A stretch of 64,000 nucleotides of DNA from Streptomyces sp. SAI-127 (GCF_029894425.1 NZ_JARXYJ010000001.1:4712001-4776000); one strand, 5' to 3'. Counted from the stretch's first letter, positions 40,330 through 48,683 are shown. Program-made: numbers and translations. The notes: generated by a model from the letters alone, not told the origin.

Positions 40330-41211
40330 TCAGTACCCCTGGTTGTAGGGGTCCTGCTGGTTCTGCTGGTTTTGCCGGCCGTACTGCTGGTTGCCGTAGT
40401 TCTGCGGGTACTGCTGGGCGTACGGCTGCTGTTGCTGCTGCGGCTGCTGCTGCTGGCCGTAGTACTGGTCGTAGCCGTTCTGCTGCTGAGGGGGCTGCTG
40501 CTGGTCGTCCGACGGGATGCGGCGGAGCTGGGTGGTCGCGTCGTCCATGGGCTGGTACGGCTGCTGCTGGGGCGGGGCCTGGGCCGCCGCCCGCTTCTTC
40601 TTTCCGCGCTCCCGGAGGTACTCGATGATGATCGGGACCACCGAGACCAGGACGATCAGGACGAGGATCGCCTCGACGTTCTTCTTGATGGCGTCGATCT
40701 GACCGAGCCAGTAGCCGGCGAGGGTGACGCCCGTGCCCCAGGCCACGCCGCCGATCACGTTGTACGTCAGGAAGGTGCGGTACTTCATCCGGCCGGCGCC
40801 GGCCACGATCGGGGCGAAGGTGCGCACGATCGGGACGAAGCGGGCCAGGACGATGGCCTTGGGGCCGAACTTCTCCATGAACTCGTGGGCCTTCTCCAGG
40901 TTCTCCTGCTTGAAGAGCTTGGAGTTGGGACGGCTGAAGAGCCTCGGCCCGAAGAACTTGCCGATCATGTAGCCGACCTGGTCGCCGAGGACGGCGGCCA
41001 GCACGATGAGCGTGCAGACCAGCCACAGGGGCTGGCTGATGAAGTTCCCCTCGGCCACGAAGAGACCCGCCGTGAACAGCAGGGAGTCGCCCGGCAGGAA
41101 CGCGAAGAGGCCCGACTCGGCGAAGACGATCAGCAGGATGCCTGGCAGGCTGAAGGTCTCGATCAGATAGTCGGGGCTGAGCCACTCGGGGCCGAGCGCG
41201 AGCGTGGTCAC
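40330..41211 (-). CDS. DedA-family membrane protein with glutamine/tyrosine-rich tail
   Basis: A 293-residue DedA (SNARE-associated) family protein. The core of about 215 residues shows the family signatures FAESGLFAFLPGDSLLFTAG and GDQVGYMIGKFFGPRLFSR, then FVPIVRTFAPIVAGAGRMKY and YNVIGGVAWGTG. DedA proteins take part in membrane lipid handling and envelope homeostasis. The last 75 residues are almost entirely glutamine, tyrosine, proline and asparagine, a prion-like low-complexity tail on the cytoplasmic side. The GTG at 41211 has AGGAG upstream. It converges on the ThrE gene. Confidence 0.9.
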   Translation of the reverse strand: MTTLALGPEWLSPDYLIETFSLPGILLIVFAESGLFAFLPGDSLLFTAGLFVAEGNFISQPLWLVCTLIVLAAVLGDQVGYMIGKFFGPRLFSRPNSKLFKQENLEKAHEFMEKFGPKAIVLARFVPIVRTFAPIVAGAGRMKYRTFLTYNVIGGVAWGTGVTLAGYWLGQIDAIKKNVEAILVLIVLVSVVPIIIEYLRERGKKKRAAAQAPPQQQPYQPMDDATTQLRRIPSDDQQQPPQQQNGYDQYYGQQQQPQQQQQPYAQQYPQNYGNQQYGRQNQQNQQDPYNQGY

Positions 41212-41343
41212 GGGATTGTGGCTCCTGCGTGTGGGTGCGGGCTGGGACTGGCTGCCCAAAAGTATCAACGCAGCCGTGGTGGCCCAGGTTCCATGCGGCT
41301 CCCCAGGATGCACTGTGCTCGGTCTGGGACAAAGCTGTGAGCC

Positions 41344-41709
41344 ATGGGTATTGACGAATACGGCGGTGGCCAGGGGCCCCAGCCAGACGTGCTCGTGGTG
41401 ACGACGAACGACGTGCCCGGCCACCGGGTCCAGGAAGTACTGGGCGAGGTCTTCGGGTTGACCGTGCGCTCCCGGCACCTCGGCAGCCAGATCGGTGCCG
41501 GGCTGAAGTCGATGGTCGGCGGTGAGCTCAAGGGGCTCACGAAGACGCTCGTGCAGACCCGTAACCAGGCCATGGAGCGGCTCGTCGAGCAGGCACGCGC
41601 GCGTGGGGCGAACGCCGTGCTGATGTTCCGCTTCGACGTGACGGAGGCGGCGGACGTCGGCACGGAGGTGTGCGCCTACGGCACGGCGGTGGTCCTGACC
41701 CGGGAGTAG
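41344..41709 (+). CDS. YbjQ/UPF0145 family protein
   Basis: A 121-residue protein of the YbjQ (UPF0145, PF01906) family, described as putative heavy-metal-binding with a pentameric fold. The pattern is VLVVTTNDVPGHRVQEVLGEV at the N-terminus (quoted in part), GSQIGAGLKSMVGGELKGLT and ARGANAVLMFRFDVTE. It has only one cysteine, so metal binding is doubtful. Its end overlaps a bidirectional hairpin shared with tipA. Confidence 0.88.
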   Translation: MGIDEYGGGQGPQPDVLVVTTNDVPGHRVQEVLGEVFGLTVRSRHLGSQIGAGLKSMVGGELKGLTKTLVQTRNQAMERLVEQARARGANAVLMFRFDVTEAADVGTEVCAYGTAVVLTRE

Positions 41710-41722
41710 ACCCCGGGTCAGG
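41694..41722. terminator. Bidirectional hairpin between the YbjQ gene and tipA
   Basis: Eleven-base perfect arms (CCTGACCCGGG and CCCGGGTCAGG) around a seven-base loop that contains the stop codon of the YbjQ-type gene. It lies four bases from the tipA stop on the other strand, so it can end both transcripts. Confidence 0.6.
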
Positions 41723-41725
41723 TGA

Positions 41726-42487
41726 TCAGGAGGTGTGCCGCGCGGCGTTCGCCCCGATCGCGTCCCTGAGGTGCTCGGCGAGACCGGGGCGCATGGAGTC
41801 GTAGAACGCCTTGAAGCGCTCGTCCGACACGTACATCTCGGCCAGGCCCTGGTGCATCTCGTACGGGCAGTCGTAGAACCAGGCGCAGATGTGCCGCCGG
41901 TGTTCCTCGGCCATGTCCATGGCCGCCGCGGAGGTCGGCGCGTCGCCGGCGGCCATCAGCGCGTCGTAGCGCTCGCCCCAGTCGGCGACCTCGGCCTGCA
42001 TGCGTTTCCAGTCGTCCTTGGTGTAGCGGGCCGCGCGGCGCTGCGACTCGGCGTACGCCTCCGTGCCGCCCCAGCGCTGTTCCGCCTCCTCGGCGTACTG
42101 CTCCGGGTCCTTGTCCCCGAACACCTCGAACTTCTCCTCCGGTGTGAGATTGATCCCCATCGTGCGTGCCTCCATGGCGTGCTCCACGGCCGCCGCCATC
42201 TTCTGCAGCTTCTCGATCCGGGCGGTCAGCAGCTCGTGCTGGCGGCGCAGATGCGCGCGCGGGTCCGTGGCCGGGTCGTCGAGCAGGGTGGCGACCTCGT
42301 CGAGCGGGAAGCCGAGCTCGCGGTAGAACAGGATCTGCTGCAGCCGGTCGAGGTCGGCGTCGCTGTAGCGCCGGTGACCCGCGTGACTGCGCTCGCTGGG
42401 CACGAGCAGGCCGATGTCGTCGTAGTGGTGCAGCGTGCGCACCGTCACGCCGGCGAAGCCCGCGACCTGTCCCACGGAGTAGCTCAC
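41726..42487 (-). CDS. tipA: TipA-type MerR regulator (TipAL homologue lacking Cys214)
   Basis: A 253-residue protein, exactly the length of TipAL. Residues 1-109 are the MerR winged helix and coiled coil (YSVGQVAGFAGVTVRTLHHY start) and closely match S. lividans TipAL as I recall it. Residues 110-253 are the TipAS ligand domain (MGINLTPEEKFEVFGDKDPE). TipAL activates its own promoter when thiopeptides such as thiostrepton bind; Cys214 forms the covalent bond. Here position 214 is glycine (CPYEMHQGLAEMYV), while Cys207 is kept and Cys201 is new. Thiopeptides might still bind without a covalent link, or the ligand may differ. The GTG at 42487 has GGGAG nine bases upstream. Confidence 0.93.
   Translation of the reverse strand: MSYSVGQVAGFAGVTVRTLHHYDDIGLLVPSERSHAGHRRYSDADLDRLQQILFYRELGFPLDEVATLLDDPATDPRAHLRRQHELLTARIEKLQKMAAAVEHAMEARTMGINLTPEEKFEVFGDKDPEQYAEEAEQRWGGTEAYAESQRRAARYTKDDWKRMQAEVADWGERYDALMAAGDAPTSAAAMDMAEEHRRHICAWFYDCPYEMHQGLAEMYVSDERFKAFYDSMRPGLAEHLRDAIGANAARHTS
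42158..42173 (-). other. Internal translation start for a TipAS-like short form
   Basis: Codon 110 of tipA is ATG (42158-42160) and is preceded by GGAGG (42169-42173) at eight bases. In S. lividans the same internal start yields TipAS, the 144-residue drug-binding form made in excess of TipAL. Its preservation suggests the ligand domain is still made on its own. Confidence 0.65.
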
Positions 42488-42517
42488 TTCGTCCGCTCCC
42501 TTCTCGGTACGCGCTCC

Positions 42518-42548
42518 ACGGTGGCTCCTCACGCCACGTGAGGTGCAA
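42518..42548 (-). promoter_or_regulatory. ptipA-like MerR promoter with operator
   Basis: On the minus strand TTGCAC (42543-42548) and CACCGT (42518-42523) are 19 bases apart, the long spacer typical of MerR-controlled promoters. The spacer holds the inverted repeat CCTCACG-N3-CGTGAGG (42527-42543). This closely resembles the S. lividans tipA promoter as I recall it (TTGCAC, 19 bases, CAGCGT). It should be bound and activated by the TipA protein encoded just downstream. Confidence 0.8.
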
Positions 42549-42604
42549 GCCCGGCAGGAACATCTCCGGATGTCCCGTCCGTTTCGTCCGCTTATCGTGA
42601 GCCC

Positions 42605-43085
42605 GTGGCCCAGGACACCGCGCAGCAGGCATCCGCCGCCCCGGCGACCCCGGCCCGCGCCCTGCTGCCGCTGATCCTCCCTGCTCTCGTCGTCGGGGTG
42701 GGTGGGTGACGGCGAGCAGTATGCCCAGCACCCCGGCCCCCACCCCGAGGGCCGGGTGCACGGCGTCCACGAGCGCGTGGGCGCACAGCCCGAAGGCGAC
42801 GCCGACGAACACGGCCGGGAAGATCCGCCCGCCCCGGAAGCTGCCGCCGCCAGCGGCCCGAAGACGTTGTCCCACTGGCCGGCGCCGGCGGCGGCGGCGA
42901 CGATCGGCGCGCTGTTCGGGACGCCGGTGAGTCTGTTCGTCGCCGCCGTGCTGGTGGCTTCGCCCGCGATCCTCGCGCTGCTGTGCATCGCCTCCCTGCC
43001 GGCCTGGCTGCTGGTGACCGGGCGTCCGCAGATGCAGGTGCACGAGGACGGAACCCCGGTCCGCCGGCCGACGTTGATCGCGTGA
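42605..43085 (+). pseudogene. Scrambled remnant of a ClC-type chloride/ion channel gene
   Basis: Three pieces of one ClC-family channel are recognisable. The plus strand from GTG 42605 encodes 34 residues (ARALLPLILPALVVGVGG) before a stop. The minus strand from about 42857 down to 42705 encodes FRGGRIFPAVFVGVAFGLCA onward to GVLGILLAVT, part of the channel core. The plus strand from about 42885 to 43085 encodes TIGALFGTPV joined directly to SLFVAAVLVASPAILALLC, ASLPAWLLVTGRPQMQVHED and the stop. In intact relatives FRGGRIF...LLAVT lies between TIGALFGTPV and SLF, on the same strand. So the gene has lost most of its length and an internal segment is moved and inverted. It lies between tipA and the ABC permease and cannot make a channel. 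Confidence 0.7.
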
Positions 43086-43111
43086 GGCGGCACGCCGGTG
43101 CCACTGCGGCT

Positions 43112-43873
43112 CTAGCGGCTCAGGCGCGCGAACCGCCGTAGGGCCAGCGGGAAGAACACCGCCAGAAGGGCCAGCGGCCAGAGGACGGCGGCCCATACGT
43201 GACCTGGTTCGCCGCCGGGGCCGCCCAGCTGGTCCCGCACGGCCGTCGCCGTCTGGGACATCGGGTTCCAGTCGACGACCGTGCCCAGCCAGCCGGGCAT
43301 GGACTCCGGGGTCGCGAAGGCGTTGGACAGGAAGCCGACCGGCCAGACCAGGATCTGCACGGCCTGCACCATCTCCGGCTTCCCGGCGACCATCGCCAGA
43401 TGGATGCCGATCCAGAGCATGGCGAACCGGAAGAGCAGCAACAGGCCCACCGCGGCCAGGAGTCCGCCGACACCTCCGTGGACCCGCCAGCCGATCGCGA
43501 GGCCGACACCGATCATCGCGGCCAGGCTCAGCACGGACTGGAGCATGTCGGCGGCCGAACGGCCCACCAGGACGGCCCCGTTGGCCATCGGCATGGACCG
43601 GAAGCGGTCGATCACTCCCTTGTTGAGATCCTGGGTGACGGCGATCATGGTCGCCTCCAGCCCGAACGCCATGGTCAGCGCGAGCATCCCCGGGACCAGA
43701 TAGTCGACGTACTCCCCCTCGACGCCCCGGCCGCCGCCGACGAGATAGCCGAACATCAGCAGCAGCATCACGGGGAAGACCAGCCCGACCAGGACCCGCA
43801 CCGGCTGCCGTGCCCAGTGGGCGAGTTCGCGCCGGGTCATGGTCCAGGAATCGGTCAGCGCGTACGTGCTCAC
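43112..43873 (-). CDS. ABC-2 type transporter permease (DrrB-like)
   Basis: A 253-residue permease with six membrane helices, for example [20 protein letters not shown] and a run around [17 protein letters not shown], and the family region [20 protein letters not shown] / [20 protein letters not shown]. This is the DrrB-type exporter permease that pairs with a DrrA-type ATPase for drug export. The GTG overlaps the stop of the ATPase gene in a GTGA, so the two are coupled. The substrate is unknown. Confidence 0.92.
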   Translation of the reverse strand: MSTYALTDSWTMTRRELAHWARQPVRVLVGLVFPVMLLLMFGYLVGGGRGVEGEYVDYLVPGMLALTMAFGLEATMIAVTQDLNKGVIDRFRSMPMANGAVLVGRSAADMLQSVLSLAAMIGVGLAIGWRVHGGVGGLLAAVGLLLLFRFAMLWIGIHLAMVAGKPEMVQAVQILVWPVGFLSNAFATPESMPGWLGTVVDWNPMSQTATAVRDQLGGPGGEPGHVWAAVLWPLALLAVFFPLALRRFARLSR

Positions 43874-44823
43874 ACGGCCTCCTTCACTCGGTGGTCGTCT
43901 CCGGTGAGGTGCAGGAACACCTCGTCCAGCGTGGGGCGGCGCAGGACCACGTCCTCCGCCTCGATTCCGGCCGCCTCCAGGGCCCGTACGACGCCGGAGA
44001 GCGCCGCCATCCGGTCGGTGACCGGGGCGCTGAGCAGCCGGCGGTCGGGGTCGACCGAGACCCCGGACGCGTCGAGCGGCAACAGGGCGACCGCGGCGCC
44101 CAGTTGACCCCCGTCCCGCAGGACCACGTCGATGCGGTCGCCGCCGGTCCGCGCCTTCAGCTCGTCCGCCGTGCCGTCGGCGACGACCCGGCCCCGGTCG
44201 ACGAGGGAGATGCGGTCGGCGAGCTGGTCGGCCTCCTCCAGGTACTGCGTGGTCAGCAGGACCGTCGTACCGCCGCCGACCAGGGAGCGGACCGCGGCCC
44301 ACACCTCGGCGCGGCCGCGCGGGTCCAGGCCGGTCGTGGGTTCGTCCAGGAACAGCACCTCCGGGTCACGGATCAGGGAGGCCGCGAGGTCCAGGCGGCG
44401 CCGCATGCCGCCGCTGTAGGCGCGGACCGGCTTGCGTCCGGTGTCGGCCAGGCCGAAGCGCTCCAGGAGTTCGTCGGCGCGCACGCGCGCGTGGCGGGCG
44501 CCCAGGTGGTAGAGGCGGCCGAACATCTCCAGGTTCTGGCGGCCGCCGAGCTCCTCGTCCAGGGCCGCGTGCTGGCCGAGCAGGCCGATACGCAGCCGTA
44601 CGTCATAGGCCTCGCGCTCCACGTCCTGGCCCGCCACCTCGGCGCGGCCCTCGTCCGGGCGCAACAGGGTGGACAGGACGCGGACCAGGGTGGTCTTTCC
44701 CGCGCCGTTGGGGCCGAGCACGCCATGGACGCTGCCGCGCGCGACCCTCAGGTCGAGCCCGTCCAGGGCGGCCTTGTCGCCGTATCGCTTCCGCAGGCCT
44801 TCCGCGACGATCACGTCGGTCAT
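43870..44823 (-). CDS. ABC transporter ATP-binding protein (DrrA-like)
   Basis: A 317-residue ATPase with Walker [11 protein letters not shown]-loop [14 protein letters not shown], signature [15 protein letters not shown] and Walker [14 protein letters not shown], then the DrrA-type C-terminal extension ending [16 protein letters not shown]. It energises the permease encoded just after it. ATG at 44823 follows GGAGG at eight bases. Two copies of TCAAACTTGA around its promoter point to control by the PadR-type regulator upstream. Confidence 0.94.
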   Translation of the reverse strand: MTDVIVAEGLRKRYGDKAALDGLDLRVARGSVHGVLGPNGAGKTTLVRVLSTLLRPDEGRAEVAGQDVEREAYDVRLRIGLLGQHAALDEELGGRQNLEMFGRLYHLGARHARVRADELLERFGLADTGRKPVRAYSGGMRRRLDLAASLIRDPEVLFLDEPTTGLDPRGRAEVWAAVRSLVGGGTTVLLTTQYLEEADQLADRISLVDRGRVVADGTADELKARTGGDRIDVVLRDGGQLGAAVALLPLDASGVSVDPDRRLLSAPVTDRMAALSGVVRALEAAGIEAEDVVLRRPTLDEVFLHLTGDDHRVKEAV

Positions 44824-44848
44824 CGAGGCATCCTCCAGGATCAGCATG

Positions 44849-44906
44849 TAGTCAAACTTGACTACCCTCTCAAAGTAACGCCGCGGAGCGCATTCGTCAA
44901 ACTTGA
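44849..44906 (-). promoter_or_regulatory. ABC exporter promoter with two PadR-type operators
   Basis: On the minus strand TTGACG (44895-44900) and TACTTT (44872-44877) are 17 bases apart. The core GTCAAACTTGA (plus-strand reading) occurs at 44851-44861, within the palindrome TAGTCAA-AC-TTGACTA (44849-44864), and again at 44896-44906, overlapping the -35. Operators at the -35 and just after the expected start would block transcription; the adjacent PadR-family gene is the likely binder. Confidence 0.7.
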
Positions 44907-45548
44907 TTAGCGAGCGTCCCCGGGGTGCCGCTCCCCCGTCGCGTACGGGTTCTCCTCGCCCTCGCTGAGGACGCCGACGAACGGCTCTCCCTCTCCCGCG
45001 AAGGTGTACGCCCCGTCCTCGATACGGGCGATGAGCCCCTGGGTCCACTCGGCCTCGGCGTCGGCCGTGTGGATCCAGAGGTTCATGATCTCGCCGATGT
45101 GGCCGAGCTGTTCCGGGCCGTCCTCGGGCACGTAGTGCTCGGTGACGGAGGAACGCCACGCCTCGATCCCGCGGATCCGCTCCTTCAGCAGCGCCACGGC
45201 CTCGGCGCGCGGCAGTTCGACGATGAAGCCGATGGCCGCCGACTTGACGTCCATCTTCTGGTCGTACGAGGTCAGGGCCTCGCGCACCAGCCTGAAGCAC
45301 TCCTCGGTGCCGGCCTCGGTGATCTCGTACTCCGTGCGCGGCGGACCGCCCGCGGTGGACGGCGCCGTCTCGTGCTCGATCAGCAGCCCCTGCTTCGCCA
45401 TCTGCTTCAGGGCGTGGTAGATCGAGCCGGGCTTGGCGTTGGACCACTCGTGCGCGCCCCAGTACTCCAGGTCGTTGCGCACCTGGTAGCCGTGGGCCCG
45501 CCCGTGCTGGCGCACCGCGCCGAGCACGAGAAGACGGATCGCTGACAT
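44907..45548 (-). CDS. PadR-family transcriptional regulator
   Basis: A 213-residue PadR regulator: N-terminal winged helix (AIRLLVLGAVRQHGRAHGYQ, WSNAKPGSIYHALKQMAKQG, wing PPRTEYEITEAG) and a Vir_act_alpha_C-type helical C-terminus. PadR proteins repress exporter genes and let go when a drug or phenolic binds. It lies directly upstream of the ABC ATPase gene on the same strand, and its stop overlaps one of two operator-like sequences, so it probably controls that exporter. Confidence 0.92.
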   Translation of the reverse strand: MSAIRLLVLGAVRQHGRAHGYQVRNDLEYWGAHEWSNAKPGSIYHALKQMAKQGLLIEHETAPSTAGGPPRTEYEITEAGTEECFRLVREALTSYDQKMDVKSAAIGFIVELPRAEAVALLKERIRGIEAWRSSVTEHYVPEDGPEQLGHIGEIMNLWIHTADAEAEWTQGLIARIEDGAYTFAGEGEPFVGVLSEGEENPYATGERHPGDAR

Positions 45549-45566
45549 GCGGTCCAGGTTAGGACG

Positions 45567-46103
45567 TCACTTTCCGGCGAGCGCAACCAGCTCGAACGCG
45601 GTCTTCCCGTCGAGGGACTCGCGGATGATGTCGGCGTGCCCGGCATGACGGGCCGTCTCACGGATCAGGTGCAGCAGCACCCAGCGCACGGAGGCCCGGC
45701 CCTCCGGCGGGAACCAGGGCTGGTCCGGCAGCGGGAAGGTGTCGTCGAGGCTCGGCACCGAGCGGGCGAACGCCTCCGTCTCGGCGGCGACCTTCTCCCA
45801 GTACGCCAGCTGCGACTCGACGGTCTCGTCGTCGACCAGGGCGAAACACTCGTGCCAGTTCGACGGGTCCCGCTGCACGGCCGGCTCCTCGCCCCTGGCG
45901 CGGGCGATCCAGCCCTGCTCGGTCTCTGCGACATGCTTGACCAGCCCGGCCAGGGAGAGCTCGCTCACGCTCGGCCGGCTCACGGCCTGCTCGTGCGTCA
46001 GCCCGAGCACCGCCCGCCGGATCCCGCCGCGCTGCTCCTCCAGGAAGGACAGCAGCGCTCCGCGCTCGTCGCCGTACTCCTCCGCGGGAACGTGAGTGAC
46101 CAT
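45567..46103 (-). CDS. DinB-family (DUF664-type) protein
   Basis: A 178-residue four-helix DinB/DUF664 protein. Metal-ligand histidines are placed as expected: LVKHVAETEQGWIAR early, and WVLLHLIRETARHAGHADII late. Members are metal-dependent enzymes, some using mycothiol or bacillithiol as thiol cofactor, so a mycothiol-dependent reaction is possible in an actinobacterium. It sits 18 bases upstream of the padR start on the same strand. ATG 46103 was chosen over an upstream in-frame ATG at 46151 because AAAGG precedes it and the family starts there. Confidence 0.88.
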   Translation of the reverse strand: MVTHVPAEEYGDERGALLSFLEEQRGGIRRAVLGLTHEQAVSRPSVSELSLAGLVKHVAETEQGWIARARGEEPAVQRDPSNWHECFALVDDETVESQLAYWEKVAAETEAFARSVPSLDDTFPLPDQPWFPPEGRASVRWVLLHLIRETARHAGHADIIRESLDGKTAFELVALAGK

Positions 46104-46159
46104 GACCGCCGCCTTTCGTCGGGCTCGAGGGGCCTTCCCCCCGACACCCACGAAGCTAC

Positions 46160-46194
46160 GGGCCCTTGCGGACAGTTCCGGTCCTCAAGGGCCC
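46160..46194 (-). terminator. Terminator hairpin after the aldehyde dehydrogenase gene
   Basis: Arms GGGCCCTTG and CAAGGGCCC with an inner GGAC/GTCC pairing form a stem about 27 bases beyond the dehydrogenase stop, in the 117-base gap before the DinB gene. No U-run. Confidence 0.55.
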
Positions 46195-46220
46195 GCGCGG
46201 CAGCGGTCGTACGCGAGAAA

Positions 46221-47681
46221 TCAGAAGGGGAAGCCGCTCCGGCCGTGCTGGACCGAGATCCACTTGGTGGTGGTGAAGGAGTCCAGCATGGTGTCGCCGT
46301 TCAGGCGGCCGATACCGGACCGCTTCTCGCCGCCGAAGGGGACGATCGGCTCGTCGTGGACGGTGCCGTCGTTGACGTGGAACATGCCGGTGTCGATCTG
46401 CTTGGCGAAGGCGACACCGCGCTCGATGTTCGCGGTGTGGACGGCGCCGCTGAGGCCGTACGGGGTGTCGTTGACCAGACGGACGGCCTCCTCCTCGCCG
46501 TCGAAGGTGACGAGGAGGGCGACCGGGCCGAAGAGCTCCTGCTTGAGGAGGGGCGAGTTCGCGGGCAGGTCCGTCAGGACGGACGGCTCGACCAGGTTGT
46601 CCGTCCTTGTGCCGTGCACCAGGGCCGTCGCGCCGTCGGCGAGCGCCTGCTCGACGGCACTCGAAATGGCGTCCGCCTGCGAGGAGTTGATGACCGGACC
46701 GATGATCGTCTCGGGGTCGCGCGGGTCGCCGGCCTTCAGCGTCCGCACCTTGGCGACGAACTTCTCGGTGAACTCCTCTGCGACCGTACGGTCGACCAGG
46801 ACACGGTTGGCGGCCATGCAGACCTGGCCCTGGTGGACGTAACGGCTGAAGACGGCGGCGTCGACCGCGTAGTCGAGGTCGGCGTCGTCGAGGACCACCA
46901 GGGCGCTGTTGCCGCCGAGTTCGAGGACCGAGCGCTTGAAGTGGGAGGCGCAGACGGTGGCCACGTGGCGGCCGACCTTGTCGGAGCCGGTGAAGGAGAT
47001 GACCTTCGGGATCGGGTGCTCGAGGAAGGCGTCGCCGATCTCGGCGATGTCGGTGATGACGACGTTGAGCAGACCGGCGGGCAGTCCCGCGTCCTCGAAG
47101 ATCTTCGCGACCAGGGAGCCGCCGACGATCGGCGTGTTCTGGTGCGGCTTGAGGACGACGGCGTTGCCGAGCGCGAGGGCGGGGGCGACCGACTTGATCG
47201 ACAGCAGGAAGGGGAAGTTGAAGGGGCTGATCACGCCCACGACGCCGACCGGGACGCGGTAGACGCGGTTCTCCTTGCCGTCCACCGGCGAGGGGATGAT
47301 CCTGCCCTCGGGGCGCAGCGAGAGGTTGACCGCCTCGCGCAGGAACTCCTTGGCGAGGTGAAGTTCGAAGCCGGCCTTCAGACGGGTGCCGCCGAGCTCC
47401 GCGATGATCGCCTCGGCGATCTCCCCCTCGCGCTCCTCGATCAGCCGGAGCGCCTTCTCGAACACCGCACGGCGGGCGTAGGGGTTGGTCTCGGCCCACT
47501 TCTTCTGCGCGCGGGCGGCGGCCTGGTACGCCTCGTCGACCTCGTCGACCGTGGCTATCGTGATCGACGCCAGCTTCTCGTCGTCGTACGGGTTGAAGTC
47601 GATGATGTCCCAGGAACCCGTACCCGGGCGCCACTCACCGTCGATGTACTGCTGGGCCAGGTCGGTGAAGTACGACGACAT
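46221..47681 (-). CDS. NAD(P)-dependent aldehyde dehydrogenase
   Basis: A 486-residue ALDH-superfamily enzyme that oxidises an aldehyde to the acid. The catalytic cysteine is Cys288 (HQGQVCMAANR) and the general base Glu254 (VLELGGNS). The cofactor region includes ISPFNFPFLLSIKS and SFTGSDKVGRHVA. The oligomerisation end is PFGGEKRSGIGRLNGDTMLD. It most resembles benzaldehyde/vanillin-type or general ALDHs; the substrate is not fixed by sequence. A GGGGA precedes the ATG. The XRE regulator upstream on the same strand is 141 bases away; no operator could be assigned in that gap. Confidence 0.94.
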   Translation of the reverse strand: MSSYFTDLAQQYIDGEWRPGTGSWDIIDFNPYDDEKLASITIATVDEVDEAYQAAARAQKKWAETNPYARRAVFEKALRLIEEREGEIAEAIIAELGGTRLKAGFELHLAKEFLREAVNLSLRPEGRIIPSPVDGKENRVYRVPVGVVGVISPFNFPFLLSIKSVAPALALGNAVVLKPHQNTPIVGGSLVAKIFEDAGLPAGLLNVVITDIAEIGDAFLEHPIPKVISFTGSDKVGRHVATVCASHFKRSVLELGGNSALVVLDDADLDYAVDAAVFSRYVHQGQVCMAANRVLVDRTVAEEFTEKFVAKVRTLKAGDPRDPETIIGPVINSSQADAISSAVEQALADGATALVHGTRTDNLVEPSVLTDLPANSPLLKQELFGPVALLVTFDGEEEAVRLVNDTPYGLSGAVHTANIERGVAFAKQIDTGMFHVNDGTVHDEPIVPFGGEKRSGIGRLNGDTMLDSFTTTKWISVQHGRSGFPF

Positions 47682-47822
47682 GTGATCCCCAAATCACTAG
47701 CAGACACACGATCAACGTCACGGTCTGATCACACGTCATCGTACTTGCGCGGCACGCCAGTTGGGCACGCTGAGCAATCTTCTGGGGAGAACCCTAGGAG
47801 GGTTGGCGGAGATCCTGCGTGT

Positions 47823-48683
47823 TCAGGACAGCTGGAGGAGACCGCGGAGCAGATCCCGGCTCTCGTCCGGGCCCGGGCTGTCCTGCTGGAGTTCCTTGAG
47901 CGCCTTCTCGTACTGCGTGACGTCCTCGCGCTTGTCCAGGTAGAGCGCGCTGGTGAGCTGCTCCAGGTAGACGACGTCCGTCAGATCGGACTCCGTGAAG
48001 CTGAGGATCGTGAAGGCGCCGCTCTCGCCGGAGTGGCCGCCGAAGCCGAACGGCATGACCTGCAGCCGTATGTTGGGGCGTTCGGAGATCTCGATGAGGT
48101 GCTGGAGCTGCCCGCGCATCACCTGGCGGTCGCCGTAGGGCCGGCGCAGGGACGCCTCGTCGAGCACCACATGGAACTCGGGACCGCCGTCGTCGGCCAG
48201 GTACTTCTGCCGCTCCAGGCGCAGCGCCACACGCTTCTCGACGTCCGCCTCGCTCGCGCCCTTCATACCGCGCCGCACCACTGCACGTGCATACGCCTCG
48301 GTCTGCAACAGACCGTGGATGAACTGGACTTCGTAGGCGCGGATGAGGGACGCGGCGCCCTCCAGGCCCACATAGGTGGGGAACCAGCTCGGCAGGACGT
48401 CGGAGTAACTGTGCCACCACCCCGCGACGTTGGCCTCGCGGGCGAGAGACAGGAGGGAGTTGCGCTCCTGCTCGTCCGTGATGCCGTAGAGCGTCAGCAG
48501 GTCCTCCACGTCGCGCGTCTTGAAGCTCACCCGGCCCAACTCCATCCGGCTGATCTTCGACTCGGACGCGCGGATCGAGTAGCCCGCCGCCTCGCGCGTG
48601 ATGCCCCGCGCTTCACGCAGTCGCCTGAGTTGCGAGCCGAGCAGCATCCGCCGCACCACCGATCCGGGCTCTCCCGCGCTCAC
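47823..48683 (-). CDS. XRE-family regulator with DUF5753 domain
   Basis: A 286-residue regulator: an N-terminal helix-turn-helix (LGSQLRRLREARGITREAAG, ASESKISRMELGRVSFKTRD) and a C-terminal DUF5753 domain (LIRAYEVQFIHGLLQTEAYA to the end). Such proteins are very common in Streptomyces and work with a nearby DUF397 protein and an ATPase of the anti-sigma type. WhiJ is the best-known member. The GTG at 48683 has GGGAGG ten bases upstream. It is divergent from the ATPase gene, and paired TGCATCTGCA motifs lie between them. Confidence 0.92.
   Translation of the reverse strand: MSAGEPGSVVRRMLLGSQLRRLREARGITREAAGYSIRASESKISRMELGRVSFKTRDVEDLLTLYGITDEQERNSLLSLAREANVAGWWHSYSDVLPSWFPTYVGLEGAASLIRAYEVQFIHGLLQTEAYARAVVRRGMKGASEADVEKRVALRLERQKYLADDGGPEFHVVLDEASLRRPYGDRQVMRGQLQHLIEISERPNIRLQVMPFGFGGHSGESGAFTILSFTESDLTDVVYLEQLTSALYLDKREDVTQYEKALKELQQDSPGPDESRDLLRGLLQLS

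Noticed and set aside
42605..43085. Mobile element as cause of the scrambled channel gene
   Set aside because: No transposase fragment, terminal inverted repeats or target duplication could be seen in the region.
44824..44847. Upstream in-frame ATG adding eight residues (MLILEDAS) to the ABC ATPase
   Set aside because: The GGAGG lies inside this stretch, at ideal distance from the ATG at 44823, and the family begins there.
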